NCBI GenBank assembly: GCA_017508285.1
Contig: JAFVZG010000081.1
Span: forward strand, 1 to 40,846
Length of the DNA: 40,846 nt
Direction: 5' to 3'
Origin: Lentisphaeria bacterium
GTDB taxonomy: Bacteria; Verrucomicrobiota; Lentisphaeria; Victivallales; Victivallaceae
The notes under the pieces were generated by a model. It did not search any database. It had not been told where the DNA came from and saw only the letters and a program-made list of their open reading frames with translations. A program made the translations under genes and the position numbers. The number at the start of each line of letters is the position of its first letter. The stretch's first letter is position 1. Shown here one piece after another: positions 7,422 to 16,709 of the stretch.

Positions 7422-9134
7422 ATGAACACTAAAAACTGGAAACCATTATGTAATGTCCTGCCCCAGGATATTGATCTGATCCAAAGGAAGTATAATCTGC
7501 CGCGGCCGATCGCCGTATATTTCGCTGCCCGCGGCATCAAAGAAGCCGATATCCCCGGATTTCTTGAGCCGCGGCTTGCCAATTTGAGCGATCCCTACCG
7601 TTTCCCCGGCATCCGTGAGGCGTGCGACCGTTTGTGGAAAGCTATTGAGAACCGTGAACCGATACTCATTCACGGTGATTACGATACCGACGGGATCACC
7701 GCCAGTGCGCTGCTGGCACTGGTTCTGCGCCAGAATGGTGCGATCGTCAACTCATTCATCCCCCACCGCTTTGATGACGGTTACGGATTTACTCCGGAAT
7801 CTCTGGAAAAAGCTCTGGAGATGTTCGGCGATTGCGGGGTGCTGGTCACGGTGGATTGCGGTATCACCAGCTGCGATGCGGTGGATGTCGCCCGCAGCAA
7901 GGGTATCGATGTCATCGTTACCGACCATCACGAAGCCGGTGATACTCTGCCGGATGCACTGGCGGTCATCAACCCCAAAGTTTATCCTGAATTGGAAGAT
8001 CTGCAGCTGCTTTCCGGTGCCGGTGCCGCTTTCAAACTTTCCCATGCCTTTATCAAATACGGCAGAGAGAAGAATCTCGGCGGCTTTATGACCCGTCTGG
8101 AAGAGGTTCTGGATTATGTCGCATTGGGTACGGTCGCGGATATCGTGCCGCTGCTCGGTGAGAACCGGATCATGGTCAAATACGGTATTGAAGCCTTGCG
8201 CCGTCAGCTGCGGCCGGGGATACGGGCATTGATCGAGAGTTCCAAACTGCATTCGGATCTTTCTCCTTCGGATATCACATTCCGTCTGGCGCCCCGGATC
8301 AATGCCGCCGGCAGAGTCGGTGATGCCAATGTCGCGCTGCAGCTTTTAGAGAGTGAATGTATCGTCGATGCTCATAACAGTGCGCGTAAACTTGAAGAGT
8401 ATAATCACGACCGTCAGGAGCGTGAACAGGAGATCTATCAGGATGCCTGCGGTCAGATCGAGCGCGGTCTGGCATGGCAGAGTCCTTATTCCCTGCTGGT
8501 TGCCGGCAGAGATTGGCATCAGGGGGTGATCGGTATCGTGGCTTCGCGTCTGGCGCGTGATTACAACCGCCCGACTATTGTGCTGACCATTCAGGATGGC
8601 AGTGCCTACGGTTCAGGCAGAAGTATCGCCAATTTGAATCTGGTGGAAGTGCTTACCAAAAGTTCGCATCTTCTTGAGCGTTACGGCGGGCATCCCATGG
8701 CGGTCGGCATCGGGTTGAAGACGGAAAATATTGCCGCCTTTTACGAGGAGATGGATCGTGAGATCCGTTCTCAGATCGATCCGTCTGAACTTGAGAGTTT
8801 CATCTCTTACGACGGTGAGGCGGAATTGGGCGATCTTACTCCGGAATTTTTCAATTATCTGGAAAAACTTTCACCATTCGGTCACAGCAATCAGAAGCCG
8901 GTCTACCGCTTCAATGATCTGCGGGTGATCCGCAGCGGTTCGGTCGGTCAGGGGCAGCACACCCGGGGGGTGATGCAGAGCCGTACCGGTCAGATCGATT
9001 TTATTGCATTCAACCGTCCGGTATCGGATTTCAGCTACCGCACGCTGGATGTATTGGCGACTCCGCAGCTGAATAAGCGTCAGCCGGATGCTCCTCCGCA
9101 GTTGAATATTATTGATTACCGGGATATTTACTGA
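7422..9134 (+). CDS. recJ: Single-stranded-DNA exonuclease RecJ
   Basis: A 5'-3' single-strand exonuclease of recombination and mismatch repair. The ~570-residue length is normal. DHH-family motifs are DYDTDG (86-91), VDCG (144-147), TDHHE (167-171) and INPK. RINAAGRVGD follows, then a DHHA1 domain with GSGRSI and GGHPMAVG, and a C-terminal OB-like part. The ATG at 7422 is chosen. A TTG at 7413 in frame is an alternative, since GGAG is only 3 bases from the ATG while AAGGA lies further up. It is the first gene of a compact operon with ymdB and hrpA: its TGA stop shares a base with the ymdB ATG, suggesting translational coupling. Confidence 0.95.
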   Translation: MNTKNWKPLCNVLPQDIDLIQRKYNLPRPIAVYFAARGIKEADIPGFLEPRLANLSDPYRFPGIREACDRLWKAIENREPILIHGDYDTDGITASALLALVLRQNGAIVNSFIPHRFDDGYGFTPESLEKALEMFGDCGVLVTVDCGITSCDAVDVARSKGIDVIVTDHHEAGDTLPDALAVINPKVYPELEDLQLLSGAGAAFKLSHAFIKYGREKNLGGFMTRLEEVLDYVALGTVADIVPLLGENRIMVKYGIEALRRQLRPGIRALIESSKLHSDLSPSDITFRLAPRINAAGRVGDANVALQLLESECIVDAHNSARKLEEYNHDRQEREQEIYQDACGQIERGLAWQSPYSLLVAGRDWHQGVIGIVASRLARDYNRPTIVLTIQDGSAYGSGRSIANLNLVEVLTKSSHLLERYGGHPMAVGIGLKTENIAAFYEEMDREIRSQIDPSELESFISYDGEAELGDLTPEFFNYLEKLSPFGHSNQKPVYRFNDLRVIRSGSVGQGQHTRGVMQSRTGQIDFIAFNRPVSDFSYRTLDVLATPQLNKRQPDAPPQLNIIDYRDIY

Positions 9135-9922
9135 TGACACTGATTTTTCTTGGTGATATCGTTGGCAAGGGCGGGCGCAATGCCGTCAAGGCACTGCTGC
9201 CGGAACTGCGCCGGGAATTCAACGCTCAGTTTGCGGTGGTGAATGGCGAAAATTCTGCCGCCGGAAGCGGTATTACCGGCAGTTGCGCCAGAGAATTGCT
9301 TGAGGTCGCGGATGTGGTCACTCTCGGGGATCATGCCTGGGATCAGAAAGGGTTTGAAAATGAGATCAATCTTTTTGACCGGGTCATCCGTCCTGCCAAT
9401 TATTCCGATACCCAGCCGGGAAGAGGTTATGGAGTATTCCGCAATCCCGCCGGCGGCGAAGTGGCGGTGATCGCTCTGCAGGGCAAAGTTTTTATGCGTG
9501 ACAGTGCCTATTGCCCTTTTGAAACCGTGGAAAAGATCCTTGCTTCACTTCCCGCATCGGTAAAAACGGTGCTGGTGGATTTTCACAGTGAGGCTTCCAG
9601 TGAAAAATTGGCGATGGGCTATTTCCTTGACGGCAAAGTTACTGCGGTGATCGGTACTCATACCCATATCCAGACTGCCGATGCCAGGATCCTTGCCAAT
9701 GGTACAGCGGCACTTTCCGATGCCGGAATGTGCGGTGCAGAATACAGTGTGCTGGGCAGAGAGGTCGACGCCGTGCTGAAAAAATTCCGCAGCGGTATGC
9801 CGGTGCGGCTGCCGGTGGTGGAAACCGGTAAGATCCGGGTCGACGGAGCGGCGGTGACTTACGATCATATTACCGGCAGGGCTCTGAAAATAGTGCCTTT
9901 CAGCCGTTATGTCGGGTTGTGA
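9134..9922 (+). CDS. ymdB: YmdB-family metallophosphoesterase
   Basis: A 262-residue TIGR00282/YmdB-type phosphodiesterase. Characterised relatives hydrolyse 2',3'-cyclic nucleotides and influence RNA turnover. Metal-binding motifs are GDIVGKGGR (D8), NGEN (37-40), GDHAWD (65-70), DFHSE (149-153) and GTHTHIQTAD (174-183). The usual GNHxWD motif reads GDHAWD, so the conserved Asn is Asp (D66). The start overlaps the recJ stop by one base and the end overlaps hrpA by 14 bases, so all three are probably co-translated. The association with an RNA helicase agrees with a role in RNA metabolism, an inference. Confidence 0.9.
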   Translation: MTLIFLGDIVGKGGRNAVKALLPELRREFNAQFAVVNGENSAAGSGITGSCARELLEVADVVTLGDHAWDQKGFENEINLFDRVIRPANYSDTQPGRGYGVFRNPAGGEVAVIALQGKVFMRDSAYCPFETVEKILASLPASVKTVLVDFHSEASSEKLAMGYFLDGKVTAVIGTHTHIQTADARILANGTAALSDAGMCGAEYSVLGREVDAVLKKFRSGMPVRLPVVETGKIRVDGAAVTYDHITGRALKIVPFSRYVGL

Positions 9923-12900
9923 TCCGATGACCCCGCCGGAGTTGCGAGCCATTGCCGCGGAAAAGTTCCGCATCGACTATCCCCCGCATTTGCCGGTATC
10001 TGCCAAAGCTCCGGAAATAAAAGCGTTGTGGCAGAAGCACCAGCTGATAATCGTCGGCGGAGAAACCGGTTCCGGGAAGACCACACAATTACCGAAAATC
10101 GCTCTGGAAATGGGGTGCGGCAGAAGAGGTATGATCGGTTGTACCCAGCCCCGGAGGATCGCGGCATCGGCGATGGCGCGCCGTCTGGCGCAGGAATTGC
10201 ATTGTACTTGCGGCAAAGAGGTCGGCAGTACGGTGCGTTTTGAGGATCACACTTCTCCGGAAACGGTTCTGAAGTTTATGACCGACGGTATTTTGCTGGC
10301 GGAATTGCGTCATGATCCACTGTTTTCAGCCTATGATTGTCTGATAATCGATGAAGCGCATGAAAGAACTCTCAATATCGACTTTCTTCTGGGATTGATC
10401 CGCAATATTCTGCCCCGGCGGCCGGATTTGAAAGTGGCGGTATCCAGTGCGACATTGGATATGGCTAAATTCAGCGGATTTTTCGGCAATGCTCCGGTGG
10501 TGGAAGTGGCGGGCAGAAGTTTTCCGGTGGAAGATATCTTTATGCCGCCGTTGGAGGATGAGGAACTTTCCCGTCAGGTGGCAAGGGCAGTTGAGGAGTT
10601 ATCCGGATTTGACCGGCGCGGCGATATACTGGTCTTTCTGCCCGGCGAAAGAGAGATCCGGGAGTGTGCTGAACTTTTACTGGGCAGAAATTATCCGGAT
10701 ACCGAAGTTTTGATGCTTTTTTCCCGCTTGAGTTCAGCTGAGCAGAACCGGGTTTTTCATCCGGGGAAATTCCGCCGGATAATCCTGAGTACCAATGTGG
10801 CTGAAACCTCTCTTACCATACCCCGGATAAAATTCTGTATCGATTCCGGTCTGGCACGGGTCAGCCGTTACAATCCCCGGCGCAGGATCCAGGAGTTGCA
10901 GATCGAGATGATCTCTCAGGCATCTGCCCGTCAGCGGCGGGGGCGGTGCGGCAGAACTGCTGACGGTATTTGTGTGCATCTTTATGCGGAAGAAGATCTT
11001 GCCCGCGCTGAAATGTATACCGATCCGGAAATCAAGCGGACATCGCTTGCCGGAGTTATTTTGCAGATGGCATCTTTGCGTCTGCCGGATATCCGGTGTT
11101 TTCCGTTTATCGATCCGCCGCCGCCGCCATTGATCCGGGAGGGATTTCGCACATTATCGGATATCCGGGCGGTCAATGATGCCGGCAGGATAACCAAAGA
11201 GGGGTTGACGATCTCCCGTCTGCCGGTCGATCCCCATTTGGGGAAGATGCTTCTGGAAGCACAACGGCGCAAAGTTACTGCGGAATTGCTGGTCTTGTGT
11301 GCCGGATTATCCATTCCGGATGTCCGTGAGCGGCCGGTGGAGAAACCCCAGTTGGCAGATCAGGCTCATGCGGCATGGAAGAGTGAAGACTCCGACTATA
11401 TCGGTATTTTGAATTGCTGGAACGCCCTGATTCTTGCCGGTGCATTTGAGAGCAACGGTAATTTGCGCCGTTTCTGCAAAAAGAATTATTTGAATTTCAC
11501 CCGTACCCGCGAGTGGCGCAATCTGGTAATCGATCTGGCAGAGTCGTTGAAAAAAGAGTTTACTTTTGAGATTTTGGAGTTGGCAAATTACCGGCTTATC
11601 CATGAGGCGCTGCTGTGCGGTATTCCCCGTAATATTGCCCATTTTGATAAAGAGACAAGGCTTTATCGTGGAACCGACGGCAAAAAATTTGTGATTTTTC
11701 CCGGCAGCGGTCTGGCAAAACTTAAAAAGATGCCGGAGTGGATAGTCTGTTTTTCACTGGTGGAAACCAGTCGGCTTTTCGGCAGGAATGCCGCCGTGAT
11801 CGAACCGCAATGGCTGGAAAATTGCGCTCCATTCCTTTGCAGCCGCACTTGTGATCAGGAACATTTTGAAGCTCACAGCGGCTTTGTCCGGGCCAGAGAA
11901 AAGGTGATGCTTGGCAGTTTGCTCATCAACAGTGGTAAAATGGTGGATTACGCCCGTTACAATCTGCCGGCGGCAAGGGAGATCTTTATCCGTGAAGGGC
12001 TGCTTGCCGGAGCGGTTTCCGGTTGCCGTGAAGTGGATAAATTCAACCGGATAAAAGCAAAATTGCAGGAGTATGAGGTGCGCTTCCGGAGGATGGATCA
12101 ACTCTATAATGCAGTTGCCGCAGAGGAGTTTTTCCGGAAACATCTGCCGCCGGATGTGGCATCGGTCAAGGCTTTGAAAGAGCTTTTACATTCCGGTAAA
12201 GAAACATGGGAGTTCTCTGAAAAAGATTTTATGCAGGAAGGCAGCGGCTTTGATCCGGCGGATTATCCTGACCGTCTGGAATTCGCCAAATTGAGTTTCC
12301 CTTTGCATTACAAATTTGAACCGGGGGAAAAGGGGGATGGCGCAACGCTTTATGTGCCGGAAAATTCCCTGAATCTTCTGCCGGATCATGCACTGGATTA
12401 TCCGGTGCCGGGATATTATACGGATTTTGCTGAAGTTTTACTGCGGGCATTGCCGAAAGATGTGCGGCGGCAGTTGGGCGGGATCATCCGGTGCGCTGAA
12501 CTTTTTGCCGGGGAATTAAAGAAAAATCCGGTATTGCGGGAAGTTGCTCCCGGTGAAGTTGCGGTGGAATTTCTGCGCGATCTTGCCGGGATCGAGATCA
12601 ATCCGCGCTGTTTTGAGGATGTGGATATGCCGGAGTATCTCCGGTTGAAATTGGGGATATTGAATGACTCCGGCAGATTGAAAAGCGTGGAGTACTCCCT
12701 GCCGTCGCGTCCGGCAAACACATCAAAGGTTTCTGCTTCTCTGCCGGGAGCCGCCAGACATCAGGATCGCAACTGGACACAATGGAAAAGTCAGGAAGGC
12801 ATTATTCCGGAATCAGTGGAATTGCCGCCCGGATCGGGCAGGGTGTTTTATCCGGCATTGAATATCGATCCGGAGAATGGCTCGGTGAATAAAGAGCTGT

Positions 12901-13613
12901 TTATAAAATCCGCTGAAGCCTGCCGCCGTCACCGTGCCGCTGTCGGCAGATTGTTTATGCTCAATAATGCCCAGTTGACCAAAATGGTGCGTAAAGGCAT
13001 CCGGATTTCCAATGATCTGAAGTTGTCTTTACTGTTGAATTTTCCTATGGCGGAATTTGAAAATGAATTACTTATGGCGGCGATCGGGAATGCGGTGGAT
13101 ATCGACCCTGCGCAGGTGCGCTCTGCAGCGGATTTTGAGAAATTCTCTGAAGCACTTCGCGGAAATTGGAGCGATACGCTGGATGAATTATGCGACGGCT
13201 TGGAAAAGTTTACTGCAGAGTATTCGGCGATCCGGCAGTTTTCCCGCCGGGCAGGGGATGCCGGAGAGGATATAAGAAAACATCTGGATCTTCTTTTTGC
13301 TCCCGGTTTTTTGCGGCGTAAAGCCGTTTTTACCGATTACCGCCGTTACTTGCGGGCATTGAAATTGCGTGCCCAGCGCGCCGCCGATGCTCCGGGGAAG
13401 GATTTGCAGAAAGGTGAAGCTCTTTCCCGGTGGGATGAGAGATTTTACGCCGCTTTGGCAACTCTGGATGATCTGACTTCATCAGACGGGTTGTATGAGT
13501 TCTGGGAATTGCTTGAAGAAGCACATATCGCCGTTTACGCCCCTGAGGTCAAAACATCGGTGAAATCTCCGCTTGCCAAATTGCCGGAAGCGTGGGAAAA
13601 ACTCCGGATCTGA
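9909..13613 (+). CDS. hrpA: ATP-dependent RNA helicase HrpA
   Basis: A 1234-residue DEAH-box RNA helicase close to the usual length of bacterial HrpA. Motif I GETGSGKTT is at 51-59, DEAH at 148-151, SATLDMAKF near 190 and motif VI QRRGRCGRT near 340. Helicase-associated and OB-fold regions follow, and a long C-terminal domain of the DUF3418 kind runs from about residue 650 to the end. E. coli HrpA rescues stalled or collided ribosomes. The ATG at 9909 overlaps ymdB. An in-frame ATG at 9927 is just as possible because neither has a clear ribosome binding site. It is the last gene of the recJ operon and converges with the next gene after 9 bases without a terminator. Confidence 0.93.
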   Translation: MSGCDPMTPPELRAIAAEKFRIDYPPHLPVSAKAPEIKALWQKHQLIIVGGETGSGKTTQLPKIALEMGCGRRGMIGCTQPRRIAASAMARRLAQELHCTCGKEVGSTVRFEDHTSPETVLKFMTDGILLAELRHDPLFSAYDCLIIDEAHERTLNIDFLLGLIRNILPRRPDLKVAVSSATLDMAKFSGFFGNAPVVEVAGRSFPVEDIFMPPLEDEELSRQVARAVEELSGFDRRGDILVFLPGEREIRECAELLLGRNYPDTEVLMLFSRLSSAEQNRVFHPGKFRRIILSTNVAETSLTIPRIKFCIDSGLARVSRYNPRRRIQELQIEMISQASARQRRGRCGRTADGICVHLYAEEDLARAEMYTDPEIKRTSLAGVILQMASLRLPDIRCFPFIDPPPPPLIREGFRTLSDIRAVNDAGRITKEGLTISRLPVDPHLGKMLLEAQRRKVTAELLVLCAGLSIPDVRERPVEKPQLADQAHAAWKSEDSDYIGILNCWNALILAGAFESNGNLRRFCKKNYLNFTRTREWRNLVIDLAESLKKEFTFEILELANYRLIHEALLCGIPRNIAHFDKETRLYRGTDGKKFVIFPGSGLAKLKKMPEWIVCFSLVETSRLFGRNAAVIEPQWLENCAPFLCSRTCDQEHFEAHSGFVRAREKVMLGSLLINSGKMVDYARYNLPAAREIFIREGLLAGAVSGCREVDKFNRIKAKLQEYEVRFRRMDQLYNAVAAEEFFRKHLPPDVASVKALKELLHSGKETWEFSEKDFMQEGSGFDPADYPDRLEFAKLSFPLHYKFEPGEKGDGATLYVPENSLNLLPDHALDYPVPGYYTDFAEVLLRALPKDVRRQLGGIIRCAELFAGELKKNPVLREVAPGEVAVEFLRDLAGIEINPRCFEDVDMPEYLRLKLGILNDSGRLKSVEYSLPSRPANTSKVSASLPGAARHQDRNWTQWKSQEGIIPESVELPPGSGRVFYPALNIDPENGSVNKELFIKSAEACRRHRAAVGRLFMLNNAQLTKMVRKGIRISNDLKLSLLLNFPMAEFENELLMAAIGNAVDIDPAQVRSAADFEKFSEALRGNWSDTLDELCDGLEKFTAEYSAIRQFSRRAGDAGEDIRKHLDLLFAPGFLRRKAVFTDYRRYLRALKLRAQRAADAPGKDLQKGEALSRWDERFYAALATLDDLTSSDGLYEFWELLEEAHIAVYAPEVKTSVKSPLAKLPEAWEKLRI

Positions 13614-13622
13614 CCGGAATTA

Positions 13623-14477
13623 TCAGATGAATTCCACCATGACTGCTTCCGGCGGGCAGAATAGCCGGAAGGTGTGTTTGTGTTCGCCAATACCCCGGGA
13701 AACGATCATTTTGAAGTCGGAGTCTTTTCTCGCAAATATCCCCCCGGCAAATTTGCAACGGTAGAAACTGGGGCAGTAAACGGCACCGATCCCCGGTATG
13801 CGGATCTGTCCGCCGTGGGTGTGACCGCAGAATGCCAGAGATATCCCCTGCAAAAAGTTTTTGTGGTCGATGGCGATAACTCCATCCGGAGAGTGCGCAA
13901 GCAGAATATCCATCTTGCCATCCGATTCCGGCAGAGCCGGCAGATTTTTGAAATCAAGCGAACTGATATCCGGCAATCCGGTGATCCGGAAACTGCCGGA
14001 TATGATACTTTCATTGCTCAGCAGTTTGATTTGGTGACCGGCATACGCCCGGCGGAAAAAATCTTTATCAAGCCACCGTTTCCCGGTCTCCCAGTTGCCG
14101 TTTACCGCATAAACTTCCGGAGAGGTGGATGATAATCCGGCAAGCAGTTCCGGCAGACGATCGAGGTATTCTGCATCATCGCAAAGGTCGCCGCCCAGAA
14201 GGAGGATATCGGCATTGAATTCGCTCATCGCCGCTTTGAATTCTGCCAGAAGCCGCTGCTGCCGGGGCGAAGCGTGCCAGTGCCAGTCGGAAACAAAGGC
14301 AATTTTTTTGCCCCGGCACTCCGGTGCTGCGGCAGGGATGACCAGTTTGAAAAGCGTCAGTAAATCCCCCCGTTTACGGCAATGAACCGCTTGGGGAATC
14401 CGGCAGGGGGAGTATCGTTTACTGCGCCGCAGGAATGCCCGTTTCAGGGGGAAATAACGCTCTTCAAAGGTATTCAC
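13623..14477 (-). CDS. Metallophosphoesterase, YkuE/YaeI-like
   Basis: A 284-residue calcineurin-type phosphoesterase. Motifs are SDWHWH (D64, H66), GGDLCDD (D97), GNWE (127-130), AHSPD (H195) and CGHTHGGQ (H219, H221). The GNHD/E motif has Trp129 where the catalytic histidine usually stands. This is known in some relatives but alters the expected acid catalysis. A basic N-terminus and weak hydrophobic stretch (40-50) may contact membranes. Relatives of this group act on lipid phosphates such as UDP-diacylglucosamine, but the substrate here is unknown. The start is a GTG overlapping the GreA-fusion stop by 4 bases (GTGA), so it is translationally coupled to that gene. Confidence 0.8.
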   Translation of the reverse strand: MNTFEERYFPLKRAFLRRSKRYSPCRIPQAVHCRKRGDLLTLFKLVIPAAAPECRGKKIAFVSDWHWHASPRQQRLLAEFKAAMSEFNADILLLGGDLCDDAEYLDRLPELLAGLSSTSPEVYAVNGNWETGKRWLDKDFFRRAYAGHQIKLLSNESIISGSFRITGLPDISSLDFKNLPALPESDGKMDILLAHSPDGVIAIDHKNFLQGISLAFCGHTHGGQIRIPGIGAVYCPSFYRCKFAGGIFARKDSDFKMIVSRGIGEHKHTFRLFCPPEAVMVEFI

Positions 14478-16591
14478 GCATCCAATTCCGCAATTAATTC
14501 AGCCGGGAGTTTGGCGACGGAAAGCAGCTTGCAGGGTTTTCCATCCGCCCCGGTGAAACTGTCACCGACTTTACAATTAAGCAATGCTTTGCCCAGACGG
14601 GTACGGTAAGAGAGGAAGCGTCTTTCCGGATTGCCATCCCATGCTCCGAGGAGGTAATAGGTCTCCTCTCTGCCGTCATCCATCGCCACTTTGACCACCG
14701 AGCCGATGACCGCGGTGTCGGTCACCTCGACCTGACCCATGAGAACGGGTTGGATATTGGCAAGTTCTCTTTCCAATTCACCGCGGCGGCGGCTGAGGTA
14801 GTTGCGCCGTTCTTTAGCGGCATCGAATTCGGAGTTCTCTCTGAAGTCGCCGTGGGCGCGGGCAGTTTTGAGAGCTTCGCGGTTTTCCGGAACATGGATA
14901 TTGATGATGTCATCCAGCTCTTTGATCAAAGCCTGATGGGATTTGACACTGGTGTAAGTCGCTTCAAAGACGGGGGCATCGTTGGATTCATTGTGAGCCG
15001 TACCGGCATCAAGGATCTTTTTGCCGGCACCGCTTTCCAGATACTCCTGGATCTCTTTGGATTGCCGGGCAAGTTTGACCATCAGACTCTGGCGTTCACC
15101 GGCGTTGAGGAAGAGGGCTCCCTGCAGAATTGAACCGAACATCACCGGGTCATCATCCAGCATGGAGATCAAATGGGATTGGAAATCCCAGTTATCCAGA
15201 AGCATCGAGTGCAGTTCCCTTCTGGCGGCAAGATAGGCTTTCGGCGGCTCTTCGGAAGAGAGAATACGCGAAACATTATCCAGATTTACCAGCGAAAGCA
15301 GTTTTTCATCCCGCCGTTTTTTGCGGTTTTTCCAGATCCAGAGCAGCAGATCGGCACCGCATCCGCGATGAGAGGTCAATGAAGAACAGATCGCCTCATT
15401 GGATATATGCGGCCCGATGCAGTTGAGGGCTTTGAGCGGCATCTTCAATGCACAGGCAGCAAGGTATTCCGGCGGGAAGACCTTGGCGGCACCCGCGGAA
15501 AGTTTATCCAGAAGTTTGCTGGCGATTTCTCCCCAGACGGCGAAAGTTGCCAGCGGGGCCGCCGCCGGATCCTGCGGGAAAAATGCCGCTTTGCCGACCA
15601 GAGCATTGAATATGGTCTGCAAACTTTTTTCCGGAGTACGGTCGATGATCATTGCCAACACTTCGGCGACCAGTTTACTGTCACGCTGGGCAGTGGCGAC
15701 GGGGAGTTTTTCAAAGAAAGCACAGAGCGCAGAGATCTCGTCACCGGCAAATTCCGGGGCTTTCTGCTCCAACTCCTGAAGCATCAGCAGCTGGATCTCT
15801 TTCAAACTTCTGCCGTCACAGGCGCGGCGTGAAGCCGGTTTTGCCCCGGCAGCCGGAGAGTCATTTTTGCTTTGCGCCACTCCGATGCTCCAGTAGCGTT
15901 CAAATGCGGCATCATCAAGTTTTCTGGCGCAGCCGTTGCGAGCCATGGATTTGAGCTGTTCCTCGCTGATGGGGGTCTGCCGGCGTTTTTCCACGGTCAG
16001 GCGGAAAAGTGCCGCTGATACCGGAACCGTTGCCGCTACCACCAGCCGGGAAACATCCGGGCCGGATGCGAGAACAACGGCATCTTTGAGCACGATCTCC
16101 AGAGGCACCGCAGCATTGCTCCCCACCTGAGCAAACGGCATCATGGGCAGCGAGGCATTCATCGCATCGATCGTACCGGCAACACCCCAGCGGCGTGAGC
16201 CGGGCAGATAGACGATGGAACCGCTGCGCAGAGCCAGCAATCTTTCGATTTTTCCGGCGATCTCCGCAGGAGTCTGCTTCTCATCTCTTACCCCGGTGGC
16301 TTTGACGACCGGAGCCTGAGCGATGTAAGGCGGCAGCAGAAGTTTTACCGCATTGATCAAGCTCTTGCGGAAAAACGGTTTGCCGGGAATGCCGCACTTG
16401 GCGATATCCATAATGAACTTCGCTTCCGGAGCAGAAAGTTTCCGGTTTTCCCACTCTTCCCAGAGCATTTCCAGTTGTTCGGCACAGTCGTCGTTGGCAT
16501 TGGCGGCGACAGCCGCCTGCAGAGCCGCCAGATTTTCCGGACGGACATTGTCGATGACCGCCAGAATAAGATCTTCCATATTTACAGCCAT
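14474..16591 (-). CDS. greA: Large N-terminal domain fused to GreA-type elongation factor
   Basis: A 705-residue protein. Residues about 550-705 are a complete GreA: a coiled-coil hairpin with ARAHGDFRENSEFDAAKERR, whose tip acidic residues D582 and E585 match those that stimulate transcript cleavage in RNA polymerase, then the FKBP-like globular part (about 616-705, AVIGSVVKVAMDDG). The first ~545 residues are an alpha-helical and beta region of no recognised family. The same arrangement (about 700 residues, GreA at the C-terminus) is known in chlamydiae, supporting a PVC origin. GGGAG lies 8 bases before the ATG. It has its own promoter and is followed in operon by a metallophosphoesterase. 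It probably rescues backtracked polymerase. Confidence 0.85.
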   Translation of the reverse strand: MAVNMEDLILAVIDNVRPENLAALQAAVAANANDDCAEQLEMLWEEWENRKLSAPEAKFIMDIAKCGIPGKPFFRKSLINAVKLLLPPYIAQAPVVKATGVRDEKQTPAEIAGKIERLLALRSGSIVYLPGSRRWGVAGTIDAMNASLPMMPFAQVGSNAAVPLEIVLKDAVVLASGPDVSRLVVAATVPVSAALFRLTVEKRRQTPISEEQLKSMARNGCARKLDDAAFERYWSIGVAQSKNDSPAAGAKPASRRACDGRSLKEIQLLMLQELEQKAPEFAGDEISALCAFFEKLPVATAQRDSKLVAEVLAMIIDRTPEKSLQTIFNALVGKAAFFPQDPAAAPLATFAVWGEIASKLLDKLSAGAAKVFPPEYLAACALKMPLKALNCIGPHISNEAICSSLTSHRGCGADLLLWIWKNRKKRRDEKLLSLVNLDNVSRILSSEEPPKAYLAARRELHSMLLDNWDFQSHLISMLDDDPVMFGSILQGALFLNAGERQSLMVKLARQSKEIQEYLESGAGKKILDAGTAHNESNDAPVFEATYTSVKSHQALIKELDDIINIHVPENREALKTARAHGDFRENSEFDAAKERRNYLSRRRGELERELANIQPVLMGQVEVTDTAVIGSVVKVAMDDGREETYYLLGAWDGNPERRFLSYRTRLGKALLNCKVGDSFTGADGKPCKLLSVAKLPAELIAELDA

Positions 16592-16635
16592 ATGATTTCT
16601 CCCAAATAGTTATTGATATTGCTATACATTATATT

Positions 16636-16664
16636 AATATACCCTGAAAAAGCCGGTTTTACAA
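16636..16664 (-). promoter_or_regulatory. Promoter of GreA-fusion gene
   Basis: On the minus strand TTGTAA (16659-16664), 17 bases, TATATT (16636-16641). The -35 lies inside the hairpin that terminates the upstream hydrolase gene. A second possible -10, TATAAT, follows a few bases downstream. Confidence 0.5.
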
Positions 16665-16667
16665 CCG
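16646..16667 (-). terminator. Terminator of hydrolase/SNF2 operon
   Basis: On the minus strand CGGTT, loop GTAA, AACCG (16667-16654), then GC and five Ts (to 16646). A wider GCCGG/CCGGC pairing is also possible. It overlaps the -35 of the next gene's promoter. Confidence 0.5.
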
Positions 16668-16709
16668 TCTGCCGGCAGTTTTTGCCGGTAAAGATGAGTG
16701 ACGGAGCGG

